From a virus, in IMG/VR virus record IMGVR_UViG_3300021356_000115, positions 1-30,151 of that record: a DNA stretch of 30,151 nt. One strand, given 5' to 3'. The notes beneath the pieces are model-generated. The model searched no databases. It saw only the letters and a list, made by a program, of their open reading frames with translations, and was not told the DNA's origin. A program made the translations under genes and the position numbers. This document shows, piece after piece, positions 1 to 6,428 of this stretch; positions within the stretch are counted from its first letter, which is position 1, and each line of letters starts with the position of its first letter.

Positions 1-1
1 T

Positions 2-211
2 GTGGTAGTTCAAAATCCTCTTGTAGCAGTTCCTAGTGCTCAAGGTCAGATTGGATTTGCTCCCTGGTCAGTGCTCTCAAAAGAAGACGATGGTATCAAA
101 GTTGAAAAACAATACGTTGTCTATTTGATTGACACGCGAGACGAGATCGTAGAGAATTATAAGAAGATCTTTTCCCCGATTGAAACCCCAAGCAAGAAAC
201 TGATTCTATGA
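2..211 (+). CDS. Sm-like small protein, C-terminal part (5' end outside window)
   Basis: This reading frame is open to the left window edge, so only the last 69 residues of the protein are visible. The pattern (N/D)P-x-V, then PW, then a beta-rich stretch and a C-terminal helix ending in an E-x-Y motif matches the two complete small proteins at 3000-3371 and 3310-3570. I place all three in the Sm/LSm-like family seen in cyanomyoviruses, whose members form RNA-binding rings elsewhere. The stop overlaps the start of the next gene, which suggests translational coupling. The family call is by eye and the true start is unseen, so an unrelated small beta-barrel protein remains possible. Confidence 0.55.
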   Translation: MVVQNPLVAVPSAQGQIGFAPWSVLSKEDDGIKVEKQYVVYLIDTRDEIVENYKKIFSPIETPSKKLIL

Positions 212-1326
212 TGCAAGTATCTGAGGATGATGCCGTATGGGCGGCAAATGAATTTATTGATTACTTCAAAAACTTTTCCTCCATTGAGGATTATCTTCGT
301 TATGTGAAAAAAGAAGTCATCGCTCAGACAAGTCAATTGACTCCACTTCAGGATGAATTCTTTAATGAGGATATTCATCCTAGCGAGATGGAGTTTGATA
401 TTAAATTTGTTGGTACTCGCTTTCAACAGGCAGTACCGCAAGAACACTATGTCAATCTGTTGAGAGCAGTGTCCTCTCATAATAACGAAAGTAATATTCC
501 TGGCAGAGAACTGCGTTGGATGATCTTTGAAAAGAACACTCAGCAGTGTCTTGGATTCATTCGCTTTGGTTCTCCCACTATCAATTCAAAACCCAGGAAC
601 CTGTGGTTAGGTAAGGCACCTAATCTGTCTGTATTCAATCGCCATGCTGCGATGGGATTTGTGATTGTCCCGTCTCAACCTTTTGGATATAACTATCTTG
701 GCGGTAAACTGTTGGCACTTCTGTGCTGCTCCCACTTTGCCCGTGAGACTTTGAATGAAGTCTTTGAGAAAGACATTGCTCTGTTTGAGACAACCTCCCT
801 GTATGGATCTACCACGTCTGCTTCCCAGTATGACGGTCTCAAACCCTTTATGAGGTACAAGGGTCTTACGGAGAGTAAGTTCCTCCCCCTGCTTCACGAA
901 GAGGTCTTTCACCGCCTGCATGACCGATTCACCCTGTTGAACAACAACACTCCCTTGACAGACAACAGAGCGTCTTCTAAGAAGATGAAACGGCAGACTA
1001 AGATGATCTCCATTATCAAGAAGTCTCTGCAGGATCAGGACAAACTGAAGGAGTTCAATGAGGTTATCAATACTGCATTTGGACTGACCCAGAAGAAGCG
1101 ATTCTATATCTCCGACTATGGATATTCAAATGTCCGTGAAGTGATTATGGAAGAGCAGGATGAGTTGGTCCGTGGTCCTAACTGGGATAAGTATCACTTG
1201 GAGAATATTATTTCTTGGTGGAAGAAGAAAGCAACCAAGAGATATGATAAACTTAAGCAGGAAGGTCGGTTCAGGACCAAGGTAGAACTCTGGACAGAAG
1301 ATGATGACATTCAAATTATTAGATAA
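208..1326 (+). CDS. DruA/DUF4338-like protein
   Basis: This is a 372-residue protein. Its central region (about residues 100-225) has the order of blocks I associate with the DUF4338 domain of DruA from the Druantia defence system: an LGFIRFGSP strand (115-123), an R..LWLG block (130-135), N..VFNRH (139-146), FVIVPSQPFG (151-160), a helix with LGGKLLALL (164-172), and ETTSLYGS (194-201) before a YDG...G.T segment. The C-terminal third (about 255-372) is basic and probably helical. Starts at 208 and 211 are both possible; 208 gives an overlap with the upstream stop. The gene lies directly before gp62, so it travels with the replication operon. Its function is unknown. The resemblance is distant, and I infer a family link, not a defence role. 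Confidence 0.5.
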   Translation: MMQVSEDDAVWAANEFIDYFKNFSSIEDYLRYVKKEVIAQTSQLTPLQDEFFNEDIHPSEMEFDIKFVGTRFQQAVPQEHYVNLLRAVSSHNNESNIPGRELRWMIFEKNTQQCLGFIRFGSPTINSKPRNLWLGKAPNLSVFNRHAAMGFVIVPSQPFGYNYLGGKLLALLCCSHFARETLNEVFEKDIALFETTSLYGSTTSASQYDGLKPFMRYKGLTESKFLPLLHEEVFHRLHDRFTLLNNNTPLTDNRASSKKMKRQTKMISIIKKSLQDQDKLKEFNEVINTAFGLTQKKRFYISDYGYSNVREVIMEEQDELVRGPNWDKYHLENIISWWKKKATKRYDKLKQEGRFRTKVELWTEDDDIQIIR

Positions 1327-1694
1327 TGGAACTCAAAGACTGGCTCAATTCAATCAACTTCAATAAAGAAGATCTAACAGAACACACGAAAGACTATCCT
1401 CCATACATTGTCAATCGTTGTCTCTCTGGACACCTTGACTGCATTATGTTTGCCAATGAGATGAACCTCCACCATCATCTTGACAAAGATATGCAATATT
1501 CATTTTATCTAAATAGTCTGAGAAAGAAGAAGAGATTCTCTCCTTGGCTCCGTAAGGATAAAGTCCAGGATCTAGAATGTGTCAAACAATACTATGGTTA
1601 TAGTAATGAGAAGGCATCACAAGCTCTGAAAATTCTGACAAACGAACAGATTAACTACATTAAAAAACGACTTGACACTGGAGGAAGAAAATGA
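1326..1694 (+). CDS. 62: Clamp loader small subunit gp62
   Basis: This 122-residue protein fits gp62, which joins gp44 to form the ATP-dependent clamp loader that places the gp45 sliding clamp on primer-template DNA. Recognisable features are the N-terminal LKDWLNSIN segment, the YPPYIVNRCLSGHLD block (about 25-39) and the basic RKKKRFSPWLRK segment (66-77) typical of cyanophage gp62. It is shorter than T4 gp62 (187 residues), as is usual in marine relatives. The start overlaps the upstream stop by one base, and its end overlaps the regA start by four bases. Gene 44 is not in the window and would be expected upstream of the left edge. Confidence 0.85.
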   Translation: MELKDWLNSINFNKEDLTEHTKDYPPYIVNRCLSGHLDCIMFANEMNLHHHLDKDMQYSFYLNSLRKKKRFSPWLRKDKVQDLECVKQYYGYSNEKASQALKILTNEQINYIKKRLDTGGRK

Positions 1695-2125
1695 GTACTG
1701 TTGAACCTACGGTACAGTGGTCTCAGGACCAAATGATCGAAGTGATTTTGAATGAACCTGATGACTTCCTGAAAGTCCGTGAGACACTGACCAGAATCGG
1801 AGTAGCATCCCGCAAAGAGAAGAAACTCTATCAGTCTTGCCACATCCTGCATAAGCAGGGAAGATATTTTATCGTTCACTTTAAGGAACTGTTTGCCCTG
1901 GATGGTAAGCACGCCAACCTGACTGTGAATGATGTTCAGAGACGTAACCGTATTGTACGTTTGCTTGCCGACTGGGGCCTGATCGGTGTTGTGAACCCTG
2001 ATACTGTTATGGACATTGCTCCCCTTAACCAGATTAAAGTCCTTGCATACAAGGATAAATCAGACTGGGTGTTGGAGCAGAAGTATAATATTGGTAAGAA
2101 AGGAAAGACCCAGGAAGCAGAATAA
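1691..2125 (+). CDS. regA: RegA translational repressor
   Basis: RegA binds the translation initiation regions of early mRNAs, including its own in T4, and blocks ribosome loading. This 144-residue protein has the family signature LYQSCHILHKQGRYFIVHFK followed by ELFALDG (about residues 47-73), then a basic DVQRRNRIVRLLADWGLIG segment (81-99). T4 RegA is 122 residues, and the extra residues here are mainly a charged C-terminal tail. The start overlaps the gp62 stop (ATGA). The stop codon lies inside an AATAAATA late-promoter-like box, and a terminator follows about 50 bases later. Confidence 0.92.
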   Translation: MSTVEPTVQWSQDQMIEVILNEPDDFLKVRETLTRIGVASRKEKKLYQSCHILHKQGRYFIVHFKELFALDGKHANLTVNDVQRRNRIVRLLADWGLIGVVNPDTVMDIAPLNQIKVLAYKDKSDWVLEQKYNIGKKGKTQEAE

Positions 2126-2128
2126 ATA
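2121..2128 (+). promoter_or_regulatory. Late-promoter-like box AATAAATA at regA end
   Basis: AATAAATA overlaps the regA stop codon and resembles the T4 late promoter TATAAATA except at the first base. A 6-bp hairpin (2134-2139 with 2148-2153) and then a strong terminator (2173-2204) follow within 80 bases, so any transcript starting here would be short. An AT-rich match of this size can occur by chance. Confidence 0.3.
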
Positions 2129-2172
2129 ATAATGCGATCTTTCGTGCGGTCGCTTCAAAAGTCGGAACTTAC

Positions 2173-2204
2173 AAGAGGTGTGGTTTACCCCATACCTCTT
2201 TTTT
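2173..2204 (+). terminator. Rho-independent terminator after regA
   Basis: Bases 2173-2183 pair with 2190-2200 as an 11-bp stem with one G-T wobble and a 6-base loop, followed by a run of six T. It closes the gp62-regA transcription unit. Confidence 0.85.
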
Positions 2205-2214
2205 ATGTTTGTGC

Positions 2215-2222
2215 TATAAATA
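2215..2222 (+). promoter_or_regulatory. Late promoter TATAAATA for hsp20
   Basis: This is an exact T4 late promoter octamer, located just after the regA terminator and 58 bases before the hsp20 start codon. It would be read by host RNA polymerase carrying the phage gp55-type sigma factor. Confidence 0.7.
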
Positions 2223-2279
2223 TATCGGATGCCTTCGGGGTCCACACAATCTAATCTCGCTTTAAAAGGAGAAGTAAAA

Positions 2280-2714
2280 ATGGGAAACCTACAGAAGTTT
2301 CATGCAGCCGACTTACCAAAGTTGCTTGAAAAGATAAATAGGAATAGTATTGGTATGGATGATTACCTTAGCAGGGTGTTTGATCTCCACGAAACAACTG
2401 CTAGTTATCCACCATACAACCTAGTGACAGTCAGCAACGTCGAATCTAGACTGGAACTAGCACTTGCTGGATTTAAAAAGAAACAAGTAAATGTCTACAC
2501 ACAAGACGGAAAACTCTTCGTCGAAGGACAACGAGAAGACGGTGAAACAGAAACAACATATGTCCACAGAGGAGTGGCTCAAAGATCTTTCACTAGAGCA
2601 TGGACCCTCAGTGACGAGACGGAAGTTAGATCAGTTAGCTTTGAGGATGGGTTGCTGAGTATCACACTTGGCAGAATTGTCCCACAACATCATCAAAGAA
2701 AGGATTGGTTCTGA
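2280..2714 (+). CDS. hsp20: Small heat-shock protein Hsp20
   Basis: This is an alpha-crystallin-type small heat-shock protein that would hold unfolding proteins in a refoldable state. The 144-residue product contains YPPYNLVTVSN (about 40-50), ALAGF (61-65), GKLFVEGQ (77-84), RGVAQRSFTRAWTL (97-110) and FEDGLLSITLGR (121-132), which is the IbpA-like domain order. An in-frame ATG at 2229 is rejected because the ATG at 2280 has a strong ribosome site (AAAGGAGAAG, ending about five bases upstream). Hsp20 between regA and gene 43 is a typical cyanomyovirus arrangement. A role in head assembly or host protection is suspected for the family, not shown here. Confidence 0.9.
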   Translation: MGNLQKFHAADLPKLLEKINRNSIGMDDYLSRVFDLHETTASYPPYNLVTVSNVESRLELALAGFKKKQVNVYTQDGKLFVEGQREDGETETTYVHRGVAQRSFTRAWTLSDETEVRSVSFEDGLLSITLGRIVPQHHQRKDWF

Positions 2715-2746
2715 TATCCTGACTAAATTCTGACGCAATGAATACA

Positions 2747-2771
2747 AAAGTGTATCAACGTGATACACTTT
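2747..2771. repeat. Perfect 11-bp inverted repeat between hsp20 and microprotein gene
   Basis: AAAGTGTATCA (2747-2757) and its exact reverse complement (2761-2771) are separated by three bases. The repeat covers the place where the -35 of the downstream TATAAT box would lie, so it could be an operator. It could also be a weak bidirectional terminator for hsp20, since A- and T-rich ends flank it but no long T tract follows. Confidence 0.75.
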
Positions 2772-2777
2772 CTACTA

Positions 2778-2783
2778 TATAAT
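2778..2783 (+). promoter_or_regulatory. TATAAT -10 box for the microprotein gene
   Basis: A perfect -10 hexamer inside TATATAAT lies 24 bases before the 27-codon gene. At a 17-base spacing the -35 position reads TCAACG, a poor match, and falls inside the inverted repeat. This suggests an activator-dependent or palindrome-controlled promoter. Confidence 0.45.
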
Positions 2784-2806
2784 TATGTACCATTGGAGGA
2801 CGACTT

Positions 2807-2890
2807 ATGAATCTCACAGCCGCCACTCTCACTATTGGGACCGCAATGACTCTTTTTTTCAACGGGACCCTTGGGGGCGCATTCCCCTAA
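2807..2890 (+). CDS. 27-residue hydrophobic microprotein
   Basis: This short gene has a clear ribosome site (GGAGGA, 2795-2800, six bases before ATG), its own TATAAT box, tandem stop codons (TAA TAG), and a strong terminator about 40 bases further on. The product starts MNLTAATLTIGTAMTLFF and ends in a Gly-rich, uncharged tail; it could form one membrane segment. I recognise no family. GGGAC (2864-2868) can pair with GTCCC (2893-2897) and GGGG with CCCC inside it, so the end of the gene and its stops may be folded in the mRNA. The coding assignment rests on signals and context only. Confidence 0.55.
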   Translation: MNLTAATLTIGTAMTLFFNGTLGGAFP

Positions 2891-2899
2891 TAGTCCCCC

Positions 2900-2906
2900 C
2901 TAAATA
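2900..2906 (+). promoter_or_regulatory. CTAAATA late-promoter-like box
   Basis: CTAAATA lies after the microprotein stop and about 20 bases before a strong terminator hairpin. It resembles the CTAAATA variant also seen upstream of the genes at 10461 and 11892. A transcript started here would be about 50 bases long unless the terminator is read through into the Sm-like gene at 3000. Confidence 0.3.
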
Positions 2907-2925
2907 AAATATCGTCGCCGCTGAC

Positions 2926-2967
2926 AGAGGGGTAACTGGCCAAATCCAGTTGACGCCCCTCTTTTTT
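2926..2967 (+). terminator. Strong rho-independent terminator before the Sm-like pair
   Basis: AGAGGGG (2926-2932) pairs with CCCCTCT (2956-2962), and AACTGG (2934-2939) pairs with CCAGTT (2946-2951) inside it, followed by TTTTTT. The two-part stem has a small internal loop. Confidence 0.85.
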
Positions 2968-2999
2968 ATTGGTAGACTGTTTGGAGGTAAAAACTGACT

Positions 3000-3371
3000 A
3001 TGACTATTAAATTATTGGTTCTGAAGTCTGGAGAGGATGTTATCGCAGACGTTCAAGAAATGGTGGTTGAAGAGAAGGTAGTTGGATATTTTCTAAATAA
3101 ACCCTGTGTTGTTAGAGCGAGTAACTATTCTCCTATCAAAGATGAGGAGACTAATGAGAACTCGCAAAAGAACGCATTTGAAGTTCGATTCTATCCCTGG
3201 GTGCCACTTGCAAAAGATCCAGTCATTCCTCTGACACTAGACTGGGTTGTAACGATGGTTGAACCTATGGAAAAACTTACTCAATTATATGTGGAGCAAA
3301 TTCTGAGTTATGGACAAACTAATCAAGATCCTGGTGCTGACAACGAATCAGATTCTAATCAGTCAGATTGA
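3000..3371 (+). CDS. Sm-like (LSm family) protein
   Basis: This 123-residue protein starts with MTIKLLVLKSGEDVIADVQE, a strand-turn-strand opening typical of Sm-like folds, followed by GYFLNKPCVVR (about 29-39), FYPWVPLA (63-70), a strand, and a C-terminal helix reading LYVEQIL. Its acidic tail is rich in Asp, Glu, Asn and Gln. Sm/LSm proteins usually form rings that bind U- or A-rich RNA; that role is inferred for this phage protein. GGAGG at 2983-2987 is the ribosome site, with rather long spacing. It is a paralogue by motif of the next gene and of the partial gene at the left edge. The next gene overlaps it by 62 bases in another frame. Confidence 0.6.
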   Translation: MTIKLLVLKSGEDVIADVQEMVVEEKVVGYFLNKPCVVRASNYSPIKDEETNENSQKNAFEVRFYPWVPLAKDPVIPLTLDWVVTMVEPMEKLTQLYVEQILSYGQTNQDPGADNESDSNQSD

Positions 3372-3570
3372 AGAAGTAGGTGCTGATATTGGAGAACCAG
3401 ATTGTAAACTGGTAGATCCCTATGTCATCACTAAAGATGGTACACTAGAACCCTGGTTACTTAATGTGACTAGAGAGGATACCTTTATGATGAGTTCTGA
3501 TAAAATCTTAACTCTTACCACCCCAACACCCACACTGCTTGAAAAATACGAGGACTTGACTAAGGGATGA
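3310..3570 (+). CDS. Second Sm-like protein
   Basis: This is an 86-residue protein opening MDKLIKILVLTTNQILISQI, then CKLVDPYVIT (about 32-41), the LEPWLLN block (46-52), DKILTLTTPTP (64-74) and a C-terminal helix with EKYEDL. The order P-x-V, PW, strand, helix matches the neighbours at 2-211 and 3000-3371. It overlaps the previous gene by 62 bases and ends in an ATGA overlap with gene 43, so it is probably translated together with the polymerase. RNA binding is inferred from the family only. Confidence 0.6.
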   Translation: MDKLIKILVLTTNQILISQIEEVGADIGEPDCKLVDPYVITKDGTLEPWLLNVTREDTFMMSSDKILTLTTPTPTLLEKYEDLTKG

Positions 3571-6062
3571 AATTTTACACTAATGTCCAGATGATCGGGA
3601 ACCAGTTCCTTGTTCGTGGCGTTGAAAATGGACGGAGGTATGAACATAGGGATGAGTTCTTCCCTACTTTGTTTGTGAAGTCAAAGAGAGAAACTAAGTA
3701 TAAGACATTAAGTGGAGAATCTGTAGAACCTATTCATCCTGGCACAGTTCGGGATTGTCGTGACTTTTATAAAAAATACGAAGACGTTGATGGATTTGAT
3801 ATCTATGGAAATGACCGATATATCTACCAATATATTTCTGAAAAGCATCCTGAAGAAGAAGTCAAGTTCGACATCAATCAAATCAAACTTGTTACAATTG
3901 ATATTGAGGTATCATCTGAACAAGGATTCCCAGACGTAGAATCTGCGTCTGAAGAGATTTTGGCAATTACTATTCAGGACTACAACACTAAAGAGATCAA
4001 GACCTGGGGCGTGAAACCATTTCACAATACTCAGGAGAACGTAACATACTATCATTGTCCCTCAGAGCAGGAACTCTTGACTCACTTTATCAACTATTGG
4101 ATGGTTGATGTCCCTGACGTGATCACAGGTTGGAACTGTGAACTGTATGATATCCCATACATCTGTAAGAGACTCTACAGGGTGCTTGGAGAGAAGTTGA
4201 TGAAGCGTATGTCCCCCTGGGGACTTGTAACCGAATCAAAGAAGTTTATCAAGGGTAGAGAGCATAGCGTCTTTGATGTGGGTGGATGTTCTGTGCTTGA
4301 TTATCTGGACTTGTATAAGAAGTTTACTTATAAGGCACAGGAATCTTATCGACTGGATTACATTGCAGAAGTAGAACTAGGACAGAAGAAACTGGATCAC
4401 AGTGAGTTTGATACGTTCAAAGATTTCTATACTCATGGTTGGCAAAAGTTCATCGAATACAACATTGTTGACGTAGAACTGGTTGACAGATTGGAAGATA
4501 AGATGAAGTTAATCGAACTTGCACTTACTATGGCGTATGATGCTAAGGTAAACTATAACGATGTCTTCTATCAGGTAAGGATGTGGGATAATATTATCTA
4601 CAACTATCTGAAGAAAAGAGATATTGTTATTCCTCCTAGACTTAAGTCGGATAAGAATGAAAAATACGCAGGTGCATACGTCAAGGAACCGACTCCTGGA
4701 AAGTATGATTGGGTTGTTAGTTTCGACCTTAACTCTCTGTATCCTCATCTTATTATGCAGTACAATATCTCGCCAGAGACACTTTTGGAGGAGAGGCACC
4801 CAACAGCCACAGTTGATCGAATTCTTAATGAAGAGATAAATTTTGAGATGTACAAGGACAATGCGGTCTGCGCTAATGGTGCAATGTACCGTAAGGATGT
4901 CCGTGGGTTCTTGCCTGAATTGATGGAGAAGATGTATGGCGACCGTGTTATCTTCAAGAAGCGAATGCTACAAGCCAAGCAACAGTATGAGAAGACGCCT
5001 ACTAAGGCACTTGAGAAAGAAATCGCACGTTGCAACAACATTCAAATGGCGAAGAAGATTTCTCTTAACTCTGCTTATGGTGCTATTGGTAACCAATATT
5101 TCAGGTATTACAAACTAGCAAACGCAGAAGCAATCACCCTGTCGGGACAAGTCAGTATCCGATGGATTGAAGGTAGGATGAATGAATATCTAAATAATCT
5201 GTTGGAAACGGAAGGCGAAGATTATGTCATCGCATCTGACACTGACTCAATCTACCTTAATCTTGAACCTCTTGTTGCTAAATTTTTTGGTAGCAAGTCT
5301 GGTGATAAGACAAAGATTGTTTCAATCCTGGACAAGATCTGTCAGGATAAGTTGGAACCATTCATTGAGAAGAGTTACCAGGAGTTGGCGGACTACGTAT
5401 CGGCATATGACCAAAAAATGCAAATGAAGCGTGAGAATATTGCTGACCGTGGCATTTGGACTGCGAAGAAGCGATACATTCTTAACGTGTGGAACAGTGA
5501 AGGAGTTCAATACACAGAACCCAAACTGAAAGTGATGGGTATTGAATCCGTCAAATCATCAACACCTGCTCCCTGTAGGAAGATGTTGAAAGACGCCTTC
5601 AATATTTTGATGACTGGAACTGAAGATGATGTGATTGATTTTATTGAAAAGTCTCGCGCCAACTTTAAAAAACTTCCGCCAGAACAAGTATCCTTCCCAA
5701 GGTCTGCATCAGACGTTGTGAAGTACAAAGCACATTCTGGAATTTATGTTAAGGGAACTCCTATACATATACGGGGCGCTCTTTTGTTTAACCATTACAT
5801 CAAAGAGAGCAAACTCGATCACAAATATTCATTGATCCAGAACGGCGAAAAAATCAAATTCTGTTATTTGAAGAAACCAAATATCATTCACGAAAACGTT
5901 ATCTCATTCATTCAAGAATTCCCCAAGGAACTTGATCTTGACAGGTACGTTGACTATGACTTACAATTTGAGAAAGCCTTTCTTGAACCACTCAAAGCAA
6001 TCCTAGATTCTATTGGGTGGAGTGTTGAGAAAACCAATACCTTGGAGTCATTCTTCGCATGA
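3567..6062 (+). CDS. 43: DNA polymerase gp43 (family B)
   Basis: This is the replicative DNA polymerase with 3'-5' proofreading exonuclease. All expected motifs are present in its 831 residues: Exo I TIDIEV (110-115, D112 and E114), Exo II GWNCELYDIP (188-197), Exo III YNIVD (298-302), motif A SFDLNSLYP (385-393), motif B KKISLNSAYG (496-505) and motif C ASDTDSIYL (556-564). T4 gp43 has 898 residues; marine relatives are usually near 830. It starts within the ATGA overlap with the Sm-like gene. The last base of its stop-codon region overlaps the following small gene. It works with the gp45 clamp, gp44/62 loader, gp41 helicase and gp61 primase. No frameshift or split was seen. Confidence 0.97.
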   Translation: MKFYTNVQMIGNQFLVRGVENGRRYEHRDEFFPTLFVKSKRETKYKTLSGESVEPIHPGTVRDCRDFYKKYEDVDGFDIYGNDRYIYQYISEKHPEEEVKFDINQIKLVTIDIEVSSEQGFPDVESASEEILAITIQDYNTKEIKTWGVKPFHNTQENVTYYHCPSEQELLTHFINYWMVDVPDVITGWNCELYDIPYICKRLYRVLGEKLMKRMSPWGLVTESKKFIKGREHSVFDVGGCSVLDYLDLYKKFTYKAQESYRLDYIAEVELGQKKLDHSEFDTFKDFYTHGWQKFIEYNIVDVELVDRLEDKMKLIELALTMAYDAKVNYNDVFYQVRMWDNIIYNYLKKRDIVIPPRLKSDKNEKYAGAYVKEPTPGKYDWVVSFDLNSLYPHLIMQYNISPETLLEERHPTATVDRILNEEINFEMYKDNAVCANGAMYRKDVRGFLPELMEKMYGDRVIFKKRMLQAKQQYEKTPTKALEKEIARCNNIQMAKKISLNSAYGAIGNQYFRYYKLANAEAITLSGQVSIRWIEGRMNEYLNNLLETEGEDYVIASDTDSIYLNLEPLVAKFFGSKSGDKTKIVSILDKICQDKLEPFIEKSYQELADYVSAYDQKMQMKRENIADRGIWTAKKRYILNVWNSEGVQYTEPKLKVMGIESVKSSTPAPCRKMLKDAFNILMTGTEDDVIDFIEKSRANFKKLPPEQVSFPRSASDVVKYKAHSGIYVKGTPIHIRGALLFNHYIKESKLDHKYSLIQNGEKIKFCYLKKPNIIHENVISFIQEFPKELDLDRYVDYDLQFEKAFLEPLKAILDSIGWSVEKTNTLESFFA

Positions 6063-6256
6063 GAGACCAATACACAATTGACGACGGCGAATCCAAACAA
6101 GAGAAATGGAATCGCGGACTTGATATCTTTATTGAGTCTGTGCATAAACCAGACGCTGCACTTCGCCAATGTGCTCACAATCAGAAGTGCTACCACGAGC
6201 TAATGGACGTAAGGCAGAACGTCCTTGATTACCTGAAAACCCTACGCTGGCATTGA
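6059..6256 (+). CDS. Conserved small hypothetical protein
   Basis: This 65-residue, mostly helical charged protein overlaps the end of gene 43 (ATGA) and the start of the next small gene. It has Cys at about 38 and 44, His-rich positions and no recognisable domain. Its place between polymerase and uvsX suggests it belongs to the replication operon. I recognise it only as the kind of small gene commonly found here in cyanomyoviruses; its function is unknown. Confidence 0.65.
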   Translation: MRDQYTIDDGESKQEKWNRGLDIFIESVHKPDAALRQCAHNQKCYHELMDVRQNVLDYLKTLRWH

Positions 6257-6426
6257 TGGAACTACCTATTAACGACAAAGAACTAAAGACGATTGTAAGT
6301 GCTCTCCGCCTTGGTGGTGACTCTGCACTCTATCAAAAACTGAATACGATCAAAGAGATCCGTGATGCCAACCCAGATGGATCTTATAAGAAAATTGCCC
6401 GCGAACAGTTTGGATTTGTATTGTAA
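6256..6426 (+). CDS. Small hypothetical protein, 56 residues
   Basis: The ATG at 6256 shares its A with the upstream TGA, and the frame runs to TAA at 6424-6426, two bases before uvsX. The product begins MELPINDKELKTIVSALRLG and is helical and charged, with no signal peptide or membrane segment. The tight overlap on both sides supports it as a real coupled gene. No function can be assigned. Confidence 0.7.
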   Translation: MELPINDKELKTIVSALRLGGDSALYQKLNTIKEIRDANPDGSYKKIAREQFGFVL

Positions 6427-6428
6427 TT

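Noticed and set aside
2229-2279. Upstream in-frame ATG adding 17 residues to Hsp20
   Set aside because: It has no ribosome site and lies only seven bases after the late promoter box, whereas ATG 2280 has a strong AAAGGAGAAG site.
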